Notes: generated from the letters alone by a model not told the origin. Positions 34,910 through 45,093 are shown, counted from the first letter of the stretch. The stretch is DNA of 64,000 bases from an uncultured Bacteroides sp. (GCF_963677945.1 NZ_OY782578.1:3439258-3503257); one strand, 5' to 3'. A program made the numbers and translations.

Positions 34910-35479
34910 ATGAAACTGCTAAAAGAAAAGATACTTCAAGATGGAAAATGCTTCGAAGGCGGAATCTTGAAAGTTGATAGTTTTATTAATCATCAAATGG
35001 ACCCAACGCTGATGAAAGCTATTGGGATTGAATTTGTACGTCGCTTTGCTAATACTAAGGTTAATAAGATTATAACTATCGAGGCCAGTGGTATTGCTCC
35101 AGCTATTATGACAGGGTTCTTTATGGATTTACCTGTTATATTTGCTAAGAAGAAAAGGCCAAACACGATGACTAATTTTCTATCCACAACAGTACATTCT
35201 TTCACAAAAGATCGTGACTACGAAATAGTAATAAGTACTGAATTTATAGGTCCTGACGACAATATACTCTTCATTGATGACTTTTTAGCCTATGGAAATG
35301 CAGCATCCGGTATTCTTGATTTAGTAGAACAAGCAGGAGCCAATCTCGTTGGTATGGGATTTATTATCGAAAAAGAATTTCAGAATGGCCGTATATTGCT
35401 CGAATCAAAAGGAGTCAAAGTAGAATCACTTGCCATTATTGAAAGTTTATCCAACAGACATATTAAAATTAAAGAATAA
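34910..35479 (+). CDS. xpt: Xanthine phosphoribosyltransferase
   Basis: The 189-residue enzyme converts xanthine and PRPP to XMP in purine salvage. The PRPP-binding signature is [16 protein letters not shown] (about 120-135), and the N-terminus [32 protein letters not shown] (quoted in parts: [10 protein letters not shown]) is typical of Xpt. It starts 11 bases after paaK, so it is in the same operon although the pathway differs. No purine riboswitch is seen before it. Confidence 0.93.
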   Translation: MKLLKEKILQDGKCFEGGILKVDSFINHQMDPTLMKAIGIEFVRRFANTKVNKIITIEASGIAPAIMTGFFMDLPVIFAKKKRPNTMTNFLSTTVHSFTKDRDYEIVISTEFIGPDDNILFIDDFLAYGNAASGILDLVEQAGANLVGMGFIIEKEFQNGRILLESKGVKVESLAIIESLSNRHIKIKE

Positions 35480-35527
35480 CTGAATTGAATTTAGTATTCA
35501 CTGATATAGATTCCTCCAGGAATGGAA

Positions 35528-35701
35528 TTAGTCGGTTTTTTTATACCAATCTTTCCATTCCTGCAACCAATCAGGCGCAGGATTCCAATATTCTTTCTGA
35601 AATAGCTTAGAAGCTATCTGGTCTAACTCATCTTGATGATTTTCCCAATCCTTTAAATCTTTGTGCCAATCATCCCATTCTTCTATTTCATAATCATCCA
35701 T
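35528..35701 (-). CDS. Small Trp-rich acidic protein of unknown function
   Basis: This 57-residue reading frame starts MDDYEIEEWDDWHKDLKDWE and ends KDWYKKTD. It has seven Trp (residues 9, 12, 19, 39, 45, 49 and 52) and an acidic bias, with no membrane helix or signal. Trp spacing of 3-7 residues suggests amphipathic helices. Codon use looks like that of neighbouring genes, and GAT/GAA/TGG codons recur in frame, which is unlikely by chance. It is convergent with xpt. A weak TTTG-N-TA promoter-like pattern and a palindrome CTATTTT-G-AAAATAG (35733-35747) lie upstream. I do not recognise a family. Confidence 0.55.
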   Translation of the reverse strand: MDDYEIEEWDDWHKDLKDWENHQDELDQIASKLFQKEYWNPAPDWLQEWKDWYKKTD

Positions 35702-36306
35702 AAATTACTTTTTAAAACTAAATCATAGCCAACTATTTTGAAAATAGAGCACAAACGTTTCAGCTGAATCTATCAATGCTAAAGTTAAAGCTTTTAGATC
35801 AAGGTTTAGAGGAATTAGAGATATACACTTCTTTATTTATAGGCTAGAAATGACATTTACACAAGATAAATACGAAGAATGGATGGTTTGCAATTATACT
35901 CCTCCGCACTAGAAATTACATTTGCATAAGATAAGTACCAACTGGATTTTAGAATTGATCTAGTATTTGTTTCTTCTCATCTAAATAAATATCAATTTAA
36001 TCTAAGCTATCTTTTTTTATAGCATCAAATAATCAAAAAACAACTCGGTAAAAAAGCCTTGAGAATGTCTAATGCTTCTATATAATTTATGCTTAAGTCG
36101 GATCAGTCAATAAATTTATGCATAAACCGATGAAACTTTTAACACTCCCACAGATTTATAGACTAATCCATTTCTTTTTATTCATTGTTCAAAGATAAAG
36201 ATTAACACTTATCCCACAACTTTTTATGCTGAGCCCTTAAGTCTTCAATTCCTCAGGATTTCGGTATGGGTATTGATCTCTACCCCACCTCATAACAGAA
36301 GAATAA
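35702..36306. other. Non-coding stretch with direct repeats
   Basis: No gene is supported here. Two 30-base copies of a sequence beginning CTAGAAAT (35844-35873 and 35909-35938) agree at 26 positions. The second copy contains TACATTTGC, a promoter-like -7 box. A second, looser pair (AATTTATGC around 36084 and 36113) follows. A minus-strand TATCTTTG at 36190-36197 could start a transcript leading to the Trp-rich gene. The stretch looks like decayed or duplicated intergenic DNA. Confidence 0.5.
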
Positions 36307-36341
36307 AAAAAGGCCTTGAATTAGAATTCAAGACCTTTTGC
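36307..36341 (-). terminator. Terminator of tRNA-His
   Basis: Arms AAAGGYCTTGAATT (one G-U pair) fold into a hairpin that runs into seven T on the minus strand, just past the tRNA 3' end. Confidence 0.8.
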
Positions 36342-36348
36342 ATTTTTG

Positions 36349-36422
<74 letters not shown>

Positions 36423-36448
36423 CATGTTGTTTATTTCCTAATGCGTTG

Positions 36449-36456
36449 CAAAGGTA
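36449..36456 (-). promoter_or_regulatory. Promoter -7 element of tRNA-His
   Basis: The minus strand reads TACCTTTG followed by C, 26 bases before the tRNA. Confidence 0.68.
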
Positions 36457-36498
36457 CGCTTTTTATTTAAATCTGCAAGTGTTTGCAGCAAAAAATTA

Positions 36499-37611
36499 TC
36501 AAAAAACATACTCTTCAATTTCTTTATTGTACGTCGTAAAAAGGTTTCTAGAGTCTTTTACAAAGATATTCAGACGGTTAGCTACATTTACAGGTAGCTT
36601 ATCGCGTGGACTTGCAGCCGGAATTATTTTATAATTTTTTTCGCCGCTAAACTTAGGGCGATAAGTCCACACCAAACTATAGCCACATCTTTCTACTTTA
36701 ACTGTATCTTTTTTACTCAATTCCATTTTAAACATTACTCCCCCATCGGTTTTTAATGCCGACATATCCGAAATATAATTTCCTAATGAATAAACCAGAA
36801 TATGCTGTTGCTTCTTAACTGGATCATAACGAATCTCCATGGGTTGCACTACGTGCGGATGAGAACCAATCACATGATCTACTCCGTGAGCAAAGAGCCA
36901 ATCGGCCAATTCTATCTGGTTCTTATCTGGAGTTGACTGGTATTCTGTTCCCCAATGCATACAAGCTATGATAAAATCGGGATTCTTTGCACGCGCCTTT
37001 TCAATATCACGTAACATAAGGCTCTTGTCTATATAGTTAACCACATTAGGCTTTTTAGTATTCAGGCCATTGGTAGCATAAGTGTAGCTTAATAAAGCAA
37101 TAGAGAAACCATTCTTTTCAATAAATAAGGGATATCTGCTTTCTCGATCATCTATATCGAGATATGTTCCAAGATGAGGAACTTTAAGTGAATCGAGTAT
37201 ATGAATAGTTCGTTCGAGTCCTTTTCGACCTTTGTCGAGGCAGTGATTATTGGCAGTAGTCATCACATCGAAACCAGCATTCTGAATGGCATACATATAT
37301 TCATCGGGAGCACTGAATCCGGGATATCCTCCATAAGGTTCCCCGCCAAGCGTTACTTCCAGATTACCAATAGCAATATCAACCTTGCTTACTTCCTCTT
37401 TTATCTGACTAAAGCAATCATTGTAATTGTATCCGCTATCAGTTACTGCTGCATCTATCTGCCCCTGATGCTGCATAAAATCACCTGCAAATAAAAGAGT
37501 GATCCTTTTAGTGGTAGCCATCTCATCCCTATCATGATCCTCCTTCTTCTGAGAAGGGGAAGTACATGAGAAAGATAAAACAGCAGTCACCAAAAGGATC
37601 AGATGTTTCAT
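36499..37611 (-). CDS. CapA/PgsA-type metallophosphatase lipoprotein
   Basis: The 370-residue protein has a lipoprotein signal (Cys16 in LSFSCTSP) and a CapA-family calcineurin-like fold: LLFAGDFMQHQ, IGNLEVTLGG, TTANNHCLDKG, CMHWGTEYQ and GSHPHVVQP carry the metal ligands. CapA/PgsA proteins are tied to poly-gamma-glutamate capsule, but no capBC genes are here and many Bacteroidetes homologues act elsewhere. The cell-envelope role is unknown. It is the third gene after ffh and folD, with an 10-base gap from folD, so probably co-transcribed. Confidence 0.85.
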   Translation of the reverse strand: MKHLILLVTAVLSFSCTSPSQKKEDHDRDEMATTKRITLLFAGDFMQHQGQIDAAVTDSGYNYNDCFSQIKEEVSKVDIAIGNLEVTLGGEPYGGYPGFSAPDEYMYAIQNAGFDVMTTANNHCLDKGRKGLERTIHILDSLKVPHLGTYLDIDDRESRYPLFIEKNGFSIALLSYTYATNGLNTKKPNVVNYIDKSLMLRDIEKARAKNPDFIIACMHWGTEYQSTPDKNQIELADWLFAHGVDHVIGSHPHVVQPMEIRYDPVKKQQHILVYSLGNYISDMSALKTDGGVMFKMELSKKDTVKVERCGYSLVWTYRPKFSGEKNYKIIPAASPRDKLPVNVANRLNIFVKDSRNLFTTYNKEIEEYVF

Positions 37612-37621
37612 TACAGAAAGT

Positions 37622-38503
37622 TTACTTATATATTTCTTTCTTTCCTGCCAAAAGAGTATTTTTCATCAGAGAAACAATAGTCATTGGTCCTACTCCACCC
37701 GGAACAGGAGTTATGAATGAGCATTTAGGAGCCACTTCTTCAAAAAGAACATCTCCTGTAAGCTTGAATCCCGATTTTGTTTTATCAGAAGGAACACGTG
37801 TAGTACCTACGTCGATAACTACCGCACCATCTTTTACCATTGAACCTTTTAAGAAGTTAGGCTGACCTAGTGCTGCGATAATAATATCTGCTTCCTGACA
37901 TTCCTTAACCAAGTCTTTAGAACGACTGTGGCAAACAGTTACTGTAGCATCGCCAGGATAAGCTTTCTGCATCATCAAAGAAGCCATTGGCTTACCTACA
38001 ATATTACTACGTCCCAATACTACGCATTTCTTTCCGCTAGTCTCGATATTGTAACGTTTCAGCAACTCAAGAATTCCGTTAGGAGTAGCCGATACATAGC
38101 AAGGTAAGCCGATAGACATACGTCCTACGTTAATTGGATGGAAACCATCCACATCCTTGCGGTAATCAATAGTTTCAATAACTTTTTGTTCAGAGATGTG
38201 TTTAGGCAAAGGTAGCTGAACAATAAATCCGTCTACATCAGCATCTTCATTAAGCTCTTTTACTTTATTCAACAGTTCTTCTTCTGTAACATCAGATTCG
38301 AAACGAATCAAAGAAGACTTAAAGCCACAAACTTCACAGGCTTTTACTTTTGCAGCAACATAAGTTTCACTTCCTCCGTCATGTCCTACAAGGATAGCTG
38401 CCAGATGAGGTCTTTTACCACCTTTTGCAACTAGTTCGGCTACTTCAGCAGCTATTTCCAGCTTTACTTGTTCCGATATTGCTTTACCATCAATTAATTG
38501 CAT
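37622..38503 (-). CDS. folD: Methylenetetrahydrofolate dehydrogenase/cyclohydrolase
   Basis: The 293-residue bifunctional enzyme interconverts methylene-, methenyl- and formyl-tetrahydrofolate with NADP. It has the catalytic Lys in [11 protein letters not shown] (about 51-61), the VQLPLPKH signature, the Rossmann region [14 protein letters not shown] and the C-terminal [11 protein letters not shown]. Length and motifs are normal. It lies 21 bases after ffh in the same direction. Confidence 0.96.
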   Translation of the reverse strand: MQLIDGKAISEQVKLEIAAEVAELVAKGGKRPHLAAILVGHDGGSETYVAAKVKACEVCGFKSSLIRFESDVTEEELLNKVKELNEDADVDGFIVQLPLPKHISEQKVIETIDYRKDVDGFHPINVGRMSIGLPCYVSATPNGILELLKRYNIETSGKKCVVLGRSNIVGKPMASLMMQKAYPGDATVTVCHSRSKDLVKECQEADIIIAALGQPNFLKGSMVKDGAVVIDVGTTRVPSDKTKSGFKLTGDVLFEEVAPKCSFITPVPGGVGPMTIVSLMKNTLLAGKKEIYK

Positions 38504-38524
38504 AGTACTGTATCTTTTTTATTC

Positions 38525-39847
38525 TTATTTTTTCATTTTAGGCATCATCTTGCCCATCTTGCTACTGGTAACCATCTTCATCATCTTGCGTGTCTGGTCA
38601 AATTGCTTCATCAGACGGTTTACTTCCTGAATATTTGTACCACTACCTTTAGCAATACGTGTACGGCGTGATCCGTTAATGATTTCCGGATTACTTCTTT
38701 CTTTCGGAGTCATTGAATAGATAATAGCTTCAATACTCTTGAATGCGTTATCATCAATATCAACATCCTTGATAGCTTTACCTACACCAGGAATCATAGA
38801 TGCAAGATCCTTCAGATTACCCATCTTTTTAATCTGAGCTATCTGAGAAAGGAAGTCGTTAAAATCGAACTGATTCTTTGAGATTTTCTTTTGAAGACGT
38901 TTAGCTTCTTCTTCGTCGTATTGTTCCTGAGCACGTTCCACCAACGAAACAATATCACCCATTCCCAGAATACGGTCAGCCATACGTGAAGGGTGGAACT
39001 GGTCAATAGCTTCCATCTTTTCACCTGTACCCACAAACTTGATAGGTTTGTTAACCACAGAACGAATAGAAAGGGCGGCACCACCACGGGTATCACCATC
39101 CAGTTTAGTAAGAACAACACCATTAAAGTCGAGACGGTCATTGAATTCCTTAGCAGTATTTACAGCATCCTGACCAGTCATTGAGTCAACAACGAACAAG
39201 ATTTCATCCGGATTGATAGCATTCTTGATTGCAGCGATTTCGTTCATCATTTGCTCATCAATAGCCAAACGTCCGGCTGTATCGACAATTACCAGATCAT
39301 AACCTTTTGCCTTAGCTTCCTTGATTGCGTTCTGAGCAATCTGAACAGGACTTTTACTATCTATTTCACTATAAACAGGGACCTCTATCTGTTGTCCCAG
39401 CACATGCAACTGCTCGATAGCCGCAGGACGATAAACGTCACAGGCAACCAAAAGAGGTTTCTTGTTACGTTTAGTCTTCAACATTTTTGCAAGCTTACCG
39501 GAGAATGTAGTTTTACCGGAACCTTGTAAACCAGACATCAAGATAACAGCGGGAGCACCTTTCAGGTTAATATCCACTGTCTCGCCACCCATTAATTCAG
39601 TAAGCTCATCGTGAACAATCTTAACCATCAACTGGCTTGGTTTAACGGCAGTAAGCACATTCTGTCCCAAAGCTTTTTCCTTGACTGTATCTGTAAAAGT
39701 CTTAGCAACTTTATAGTTTACGTCGGCATCCAAGAGGGCTTTACGCACATCTTTCAGTGTTTCCGCTACATTGATTTCGGTGATCTTTCCTTCACCCTTT
39801 AAAATCTTAAAAGACCTATCCAGTCTCTCGCTTAAATTATCGAACAT
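38525..39847 (-). CDS. ffh: Signal recognition particle GTPase
   Basis: The 440-residue protein binds signal sequences and the 4.5S RNA. The N domain (1-85) is followed by the G domain with [15 protein letters not shown] (G1), [11 protein letters not shown] (G3) and [14 protein letters not shown] (G4), and by the Met-rich M domain (about 295-440) ending in MMPKMKK. Within it [20 protein letters not shown] is the RNA-binding helix region. Normal length. It leads the ffh-folD-capA-like operon. Confidence 0.96.
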   Translation of the reverse strand: MFDNLSERLDRSFKILKGEGKITEINVAETLKDVRKALLDADVNYKVAKTFTDTVKEKALGQNVLTAVKPSQLMVKIVHDELTELMGGETVDINLKGAPAVILMSGLQGSGKTTFSGKLAKMLKTKRNKKPLLVACDVYRPAAIEQLHVLGQQIEVPVYSEIDSKSPVQIAQNAIKEAKAKGYDLVIVDTAGRLAIDEQMMNEIAAIKNAINPDEILFVVDSMTGQDAVNTAKEFNDRLDFNGVVLTKLDGDTRGGAALSIRSVVNKPIKFVGTGEKMEAIDQFHPSRMADRILGMGDIVSLVERAQEQYDEEEAKRLQKKISKNQFDFNDFLSQIAQIKKMGNLKDLASMIPGVGKAIKDVDIDDNAFKSIEAIIYSMTPKERSNPEIINGSRRTRIAKGSGTNIQEVNRLMKQFDQTRKMMKMVTSSKMGKMMPKMKK

Positions 39848-39882
39848 ATCTTATTATTGTTATTATTACTAATTTAGGTCCG

Positions 39883-39890
39883 CAAAAATA
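39883..39890 (-). promoter_or_regulatory. Promoter -7 element of the ffh operon
   Basis: The minus strand reads TATTTTTG followed by C, 36 bases before the ffh ATG. Confidence 0.68.
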
Positions 39891-39907
39891 CGAAATAATT
39901 GGATATT

Positions 39908-41230
39908 TCAGAGCTTTTTACTCTGCCAATTTGCTTTTTTCAGATAAATAAAGCTTCCGGTCAATAACAACAGATAATAAAGTGCCTCAATAAAAAAGCA
40001 AATAGCTACAGGAGCTTTCAGATAAACTCCTACTAAAAAGATATATCCGGTATAGAAAACAAGGGTAATAGTCTCCAGCATTAATGCCGAACTCGTATTA
40101 CCTGTTCCAGATATTCCATTAAAATAAACATTTGATACAGAAGCTATAAGCATTGCAAATGAGATAACATAAACAGAATTTACAGATTCTTCAATCAGAG
40201 CTGCTTCGTTTGTATAGACAGATAAAACAGCTTCCGGAAAAAGTACAACTAATGCTACAACCGAAAAGACAATTAGAAAAGAGAATCGGGCAATTTTATT
40301 CATTATCTGTATCACTTGATTCACCCCTCCCGCTCCTATAGCATTGCTGACTAATGTATTGGATGTAGTAGAGAGCGCATTTACAGGAATAAGCATTACC
40401 ACATAAATGCTTCTTACAATATTAGCAACTGCCAGCTGTCTTTGTCCCAGCCGTTCCACTGCCACAAAAAACACAAACCAGGTAGCCATGGAAAGAAAAT
40501 ACTGCATCATGGTAAAGCTGGATATTCTTAAAACACGTACCAGTAACTGAGTTTCAAAAGACCTAAACTGGTTAAGTCCGTATTTCTTAAAATCGACCGT
40601 GATGCGTGTATAGATTAGGAAAAACAGCACAGAAGAAACCTCAGCTATAACGGATGCAATGGCAGCTCCTTTGATACCCATTTTTGGAAAACCGAAATGT
40701 CCAAAAATCAAGGTATAGGCAAGTACAACATTCACCAAAGCCATTACAACCGCACTGATAGTTAGTACTTTGGTGCGGGTTATACCAATATACAGCGCTC
40801 GAAACATTACATTGACAAATGCAAAAAAGAAACCTATGATACGCCAGTTCAGGAATATCATAGTTGAATCGAAGATCTTATCGGAAGAAACAAGGAATCG
40901 CATAATCCCCGGTGCCATAAGCTTGGATAGGCAGAAAAGAATAAAGGCCATTCCCAGCAGGAAAAAGGTTCCCTGAATCATTACAGGTCCCACATCTTTA
41001 TAATTTCCTTCACCATTTCTTCGAGCTATAATAATTTGAGAACCCATGCTAAAGCCGAAAGCAATTGTAAATATGCAGATATAGAACAAACTTCCCATTG
41101 CTGATGCACCAAGCTCCACTTCCCCCACTCTACCGAGGAAAGCAGTATCAGTTACACCAATAATGGTCTGAGCCAGCAGACTTAAAAAAATAGGCGAACT
41201 TATATTCCAAATCTGTTTGTTGGTATACAT
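39908..41230 (-). CDS. MATE-family multidrug/sodium antiporter
   Basis: The 440-residue inner-membrane protein has about twelve helices in two homologous halves and starts with the MATE pattern ISSPIFLSLLAQTIIGVTDTAFLGRVG, including the early Asp. It should export organic cations or drugs in exchange for Na or H; the substrate is unknown. It lies between rho and ffh, all on the minus strand, and follows the rho terminator. No clear -7 element is seen upstream. Confidence 0.9.
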   Translation of the reverse strand: MYTNKQIWNISSPIFLSLLAQTIIGVTDTAFLGRVGEVELGASAMGSLFYICIFTIAFGFSMGSQIIIARRNGEGNYKDVGPVMIQGTFFLLGMAFILFCLSKLMAPGIMRFLVSSDKIFDSTMIFLNWRIIGFFFAFVNVMFRALYIGITRTKVLTISAVVMALVNVVLAYTLIFGHFGFPKMGIKGAAIASVIAEVSSVLFFLIYTRITVDFKKYGLNQFRSFETQLLVRVLRISSFTMMQYFLSMATWFVFFVAVERLGQRQLAVANIVRSIYVVMLIPVNALSTTSNTLVSNAIGAGGVNQVIQIMNKIARFSFLIVFSVVALVVLFPEAVLSVYTNEAALIEESVNSVYVISFAMLIASVSNVYFNGISGTGNTSSALMLETITLVFYTGYIFLVGVYLKAPVAICFFIEALYYLLLLTGSFIYLKKANWQSKKL

Positions 41231-41265
41231 CTGTTATAATTAAGTTTAGTTTAATCAATAAAAAA

Positions 41266-41299
41266 AGAGTGAGGAATTACCAGTTGCATTCCCCACTCT
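41266..41299 (-). terminator. Terminator of rho
   Basis: A 12-bp stem with one A-C mismatch (41266-41277 with 41288-41299) runs into a T tract on the minus strand. Confidence 0.78.
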
Positions 41300-41323
41300 C
41301 CATTTGTATTTTATATTACTTTC

Positions 41324-43477
41324 TTATGAGTTCATGCTCATCAGGAATTCGTCATTATCTCTAGTCTTCTCTAAGCGATCTTTCACAAAGTCCATAGCTT
41401 CAATAGGATTCATATCCGACAGATATTTACGTAATATCCACATACGGTCGAGTGTTTGCTTATCGAGTAACAAGTCGTCACGACGAGTGCTGGATGCCAC
41501 AATATTAACAGCCGGGAAGATACGTTTGTTGGATAGATTACGATCTAATTGCAATTCCATGTTACCTGTACCCTTAAATTCTTCAAAGATAACTTCGTCC
41601 ATCTTAGAACCGGTATCAATCAAGGCAGTTGCAAGAATAGTAAGTGAGCCACCGTTTTCAATGTTACGTGCGGCACCAAAGAAGCGTTTTGGTTTGTGAA
41701 GCGCATTAGCATCCACACCACCAGATAAAACCTTACCGGAAGCTGGAGATACTGTATTGTATGCACGAGCCAGACGAGTAATTGAATCGAGCAGGATTAC
41801 TACATCATGACCGCATTCTACCATACGCTTTGCTTTTTCCAATACAATACTTGCAATCTTCACATGACGTTCAGCCGGCTCATCAAAAGTAGAAGCTATA
41901 ACCTCAGCATTAACACTGCGAGCCATATCAGTTACTTCCTCAGGACGTTCGTCAATAAGAAGAATAATCATGTATACTTCCGGATGATTTGCTGCTATTG
42001 CATTAGCTATATCTTTTAAAAGGATAGTTTTACCAGTTTTAGGTTGAGCAACAATCAAACCACGTTGTCCTTTACCTATCGGAGAGAATAAATCAACTAC
42101 ACGAGCAGACAGACTATCTCTGCGGTCGCCTTTGCAAAGTTTAAATTTCTCATCAGGGAAGAGTGGAGTCAAGTGTTCAAATGGAACACGATCACGAACG
42201 TAAGCAGGATCACGACCATTAATCTTTTCAACCTTTACAAGCGGGAAATATTTTTCACCTTCCTTTGGAGGACGGATAGCACCATCAACCACATCACCGG
42301 TTTTCAGTCCAAACAACTTAATCTGTGACTGAGAAACATAAATATCATCTGGTGAAGAAAGGTAGTTATAATCTGAAGAGCGAAGGAATCCGTAGCCATC
42401 CTGCATAATTTCCAGTACACCTGTACCGGTTAAAATTCCATCAAATTCAAAAGGTTTTTCACGCTCAATCACCTTGCGTTCAGGAACTTTAGGAGCTTCA
42501 ACTTCTCCTTCAGCCGGACGATTAGGACGATTTACTTTAGGAGCGTTTGCCTGCTGCGGCTTATTTGGAGTTTTTTGCTCATTTTCACGAAGGCGAACAC
42601 GTGGTCTTTGTGACTGAGGAGCCGGAGGAACAACTTTAGTAGATTCAAACTTACCCAAAAGTTCTGAAGGAAGTTCTATCTTTTCAGAAGGCATATCCTC
42701 AATTGGAATAAAATCTTCTTCATTTTCAAATGGAAGTTCCACTTCAGGTAATATAACCTCTTCATGAGCACGTGGTGCTTCTTCTTTTCTTTCAACCTTC
42801 TCTACCGGTGCCTCTTCTTTCTTTTGTGAAGCAGGGATAGGTTTCTTAATTATTTTTTTAGGAGCCGGAGCGACTTCTTCGCTTTTTGGCGCAACCGCAG
42901 CTGGTTGTTCTTTAGGAGCTTCAGCTTTTTGAGCCACTTTTGGAGCAGATGTCACCGCAGGAGCCACAGTTGGAACAGGAGTTACCGCAGAAGTAGCAGC
43001 CGGAGCCTGAATAGTATCAGCAATTGCTGCAGCTGTTTCAATATTTTTAGCAACAGGTTGTTTAACCTTTGGAGCTTTTTTCTTAGCCGGTCTTTCTGCC
43101 GGAGCTTTTTTCTCCTGAGTAGGTTGTTCTGTAACCGCCGGAGCTTCATTTTTTACTGGAGCAGGTTTAGATTTAGGTGCAGATGCTGTAGCAGGAGCAG
43201 ATTCAACTCTTTCTACTTTATCTTTGCTTGCAGTGTACACTTTATCAGGTGAGTCCTTTTTAACGATACGCGAGCGTTTCTTTTTATCATCTCGGCGATC
43301 TTCTTTCTCCTTGTCTGCAGCAACTTTCTTTGTAGCACTTGCTATAGCTTGTTCATCAAGTATTTTGTACACAAGTTCCTCTTTCTTAAAAGATTCCGGT
43401 TTTTTAATTCCTAATTCTTGCGCAATGGTTTGTAGTTCCGACTGGTTTTTGTCGTTCAATTGGATAATGTTATACAT
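41324..43477 (-). CDS. rho: Transcription termination factor Rho with long low-complexity insertion
   Basis: The 717-residue protein is about 300 residues longer than E. coli Rho. Residues 1-45 form the SAP-like Rho_N domain. About 45-340 is a low-complexity insert rich in Ala, Pro, Lys and Glu with basic and acidic patches. Then come the cold-shock-like RNA-binding domain (about 345-420, with [17 protein letters not shown]) and the hexameric ATPase ([16 protein letters not shown], Walker [13 protein letters not shown], the Q loop and R loop). The insert is a Bacteroidetes trait; in B. thetaiotaomicron the disordered region has been linked to condensate formation and fitness in the gut. A leader of about 170 bases precedes the start. 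Confidence 0.95.
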   Translation of the reverse strand: MYNIIQLNDKNQSELQTIAQELGIKKPESFKKEELVYKILDEQAIASATKKVAADKEKEDRRDDKKKRSRIVKKDSPDKVYTASKDKVERVESAPATASAPKSKPAPVKNEAPAVTEQPTQEKKAPAERPAKKKAPKVKQPVAKNIETAAAIADTIQAPAATSAVTPVPTVAPAVTSAPKVAQKAEAPKEQPAAVAPKSEEVAPAPKKIIKKPIPASQKKEEAPVEKVERKEEAPRAHEEVILPEVELPFENEEDFIPIEDMPSEKIELPSELLGKFESTKVVPPAPQSQRPRVRLRENEQKTPNKPQQANAPKVNRPNRPAEGEVEAPKVPERKVIEREKPFEFDGILTGTGVLEIMQDGYGFLRSSDYNYLSSPDDIYVSQSQIKLFGLKTGDVVDGAIRPPKEGEKYFPLVKVEKINGRDPAYVRDRVPFEHLTPLFPDEKFKLCKGDRRDSLSARVVDLFSPIGKGQRGLIVAQPKTGKTILLKDIANAIAANHPEVYMIILLIDERPEEVTDMARSVNAEVIASTFDEPAERHVKIASIVLEKAKRMVECGHDVVILLDSITRLARAYNTVSPASGKVLSGGVDANALHKPKRFFGAARNIENGGSLTILATALIDTGSKMDEVIFEEFKGTGNMELQLDRNLSNKRIFPAVNIVASSTRRDDLLLDKQTLDRMWILRKYLSDMNPIEAMDFVKDRLEKTRDNDEFLMSMNS

Positions 43478-43662
43478 ACGTATAAAATAAGTTATTTAAT
43501 CTATTTTTAGCCCGACACACAAATAAATGCACACGATAAACGAGCTTATTCATCTTAAAGTTGGGACGTAAATAAAATGAGTATTTGGGATATTATTGAT
43601 TTTGGAGTACATTCTAGCTCACCGTAGGAGTGTCATCGAATGTTTCAACAGATGCAAAGATA
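43478..43662 (-). promoter_or_regulatory. Promoter and long leader of rho
   Basis: A minus-strand TATCTTTG at 43655-43662 followed by C fits the -7 consensus. It predicts a 5' untranslated region of about 170 bases before the rho ATG at 43477, long for this window. Rho leaders are autoregulated in other bacteria, so an attenuation role is possible. Confidence 0.55.
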
Positions 43663-43713
43663 CTACATTTATTTTAAATAAGCATCAACATAACTATATT
43701 TTTTGCATAAAAA

Positions 43714-43751
43714 ATACATCCTGCAATCTTTATAAGGACAACAGGATGTAT
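43714..43751 (-). terminator. Terminator of the hemerythrin-regulator operon
   Basis: Perfect 10-bp arms ATACATCCTG/CAGGATGTAT run into six T on the minus strand, 20 bases after the regulator's stop codon. Confidence 0.82.
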
Positions 43752-43770
43752 AACGCAGTATAATAGCTTA

Positions 43771-44379
43771 TTATACAAGATTCTTTTTTACTTCACTTAT
43801 CTCGATCAGATTGTTTACAATGGCATAGATAGTGAGTCCGGCCGGACTATGTATCTGCAATTTTTTAGCGATATTTCTTCGATGCGTTATAACCGTATGT
43901 ACAGAAATAAATAAGTTATCTGCAATCTCCTTATTGGTCATACCCTTCACTACACATATAACAATTTCTTTTTCACGTCCACTCAGCATTTCATCATCTT
44001 CTTCATTCTTCTTTTTAGGTAAATTCTGCAAAGAATTGATTTTACCGTATAAAGTTTCCTGGTCATCGTAAATAGATATCGTATCGTCATATTTGCTCAA
44101 TATAATCTTATCAACAAAGGAACTGACCAGTGCAACGACCTTAGATGTAGCCAACGTTTCTGTTTTGAACTTTGCTACATCAAAGTAACCTCCAAATGCC
44201 GGATTGACAATTACTATATTTATATTATCCATCCTGACACACTCCTTAAGGGATTCTATGGAGTGAACCTCTATCGGCTGAATCCTTAAATCGGGAAGGC
44301 GCTTCAATGTGGCTGTAATCCCATTCCGAATAATTACAGAATTTTCTGCTACTACTATCTTTAATGTTATGTTACTCAT
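43771..44379 (-). CDS. LuxR/NarL-type regulator with a receiver lacking the phospho-acceptor Asp
   Basis: The 202-residue protein has an N-terminal receiver-like domain (1-115) and a C-terminal LuxR helix-turn-helix (about 135-200, with LSGREKEIVICVVKGMTNKEIA and SVHTVITHRRNIAKKL). In the receiver, the usual acidic pair reads AEN, and the phospho-acceptor Asp position appears as Asn59 in IVIVNPAFGG, so aspartyl phosphorylation is unlikely. No histidine kinase is nearby. The start at 44379 (MSNITLKIVV) overlaps the last 8 bases of the hemerythrin gene (ATGAGTAA), pointing to translational coupling. An ATG 24 bases earlier is less likely. The signal may come from the coupled di-iron protein; that is inference. 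Confidence 0.85.
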   Translation of the reverse strand: MSNITLKIVVAENSVIIRNGITATLKRLPDLRIQPIEVHSIESLKECVRMDNINIVIVNPAFGGYFDVAKFKTETLATSKVVALVSSFVDKIILSKYDDTISIYDDQETLYGKINSLQNLPKKKNEEDDEMLSGREKEIVICVVKGMTNKEIADNLFISVHTVITHRRNIAKKLQIHSPAGLTIYAIVNNLIEISEVKKNLV

Positions 44380-45076
44380 CACTATTCGATAACTTTTTAA
44401 CAAGTTTCAGAACTTCGGGAACAAACAAGTAATCTTCCACTCTACTGTGAGATTCAAGATCTTGCTCACATGAAAAAATATCAAATAGAGCGGCATTAAG
44501 TAAATTATTATTCGATTTTGCTGGATAATACTTAATGATAATATTTTTCAGCTCCGTCAGTTTAGTTTCTATCTGAGTATGTTTCTTTGCATAAACACTA
44601 ATAGAATAGTTAGTTGGCAATTCTCCTTTCAACAATGCTTCAACATACTTAAAAACTATCTTATCTTCATACTCCATATGCTTACGAACTTCATCCACAT
44701 AATCATCATAGAATTTCATAATCAAAGAAGTAACATTATCTTCAGAGTACCCTATTGCTTCTATTAGCTTCAGGCGAATAGAAGGAAAATTAAAATCAAG
44801 AAAATAAGAATGAGCCTGCTTCAGATAATTCATGATAGAGGCAACGGATAGCTCTTTAAACGTTTCATCCATCCTCAGATAACCCTCATCTATAAAATTG
44901 ACTACAGCTAAAAAGGTGCGATAATCTACCTGGTTAAGCAAACAAAACTCTTTTACTGTTTTATCACCAAAGCCCAATGATAGGCCAAACCTGCTCATTA
45001 CCTGCAACAGTGTATAATTCTCACAGATGAGATCGCTCATCTTATCCGTTTCTTTATATTTTAATTGCTTATCCAT
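44372..45076 (-). CDS. Hemerythrin/Ric-like di-iron protein
   Basis: The 234-residue cytoplasmic protein resembles Ric/YtfE/ScdA, which repairs iron-sulfur clusters after nitric oxide or oxidative damage. An N-terminal ScdA_N-like segment (about 20-65: LLQVMSRFGLSLGFGDKTVKEFC) keeps the shape of the DFCCGG motif but not its Cys pair. The hemerythrin four-helix bundle follows, with His89, His133, Glu137, His166, His210 and Glu214 in the right order for a di-iron site. Loss of the Cys pair suggests sensing rather than repair, or a divergent repair protein. It is the first gene of a two-gene operon whose promoter lies inside a 20-bp dyad. Confidence 0.82.
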   Translation of the reverse strand: MDKQLKYKETDKMSDLICENYTLLQVMSRFGLSLGFGDKTVKEFCLLNQVDYRTFLAVVNFIDEGYLRMDETFKELSVASIMNYLKQAHSYFLDFNFPSIRLKLIEAIGYSEDNVTSLIMKFYDDYVDEVRKHMEYEDKIVFKYVEALLKGELPTNYSISVYAKKHTQIETKLTELKNIIIKYYPAKSNNNLLNAALFDIFSCEQDLESHSRVEDYLFVPEVLKLVKKLSNSDE

Positions 45077-45093
45077 ATTTATCCTATTTTAAT

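Noticed and set aside
34880-34915. Purine riboswitch before xpt
   Set aside because: Only 11 bases separate paaK and xpt, too few for an aptamer.
42905-43252. 115-codon plus-strand frame rich in Ser, Arg and Phe
   Set aside because: It is the antisense of the low-complexity insert of rho; the composition follows from the repeats there.
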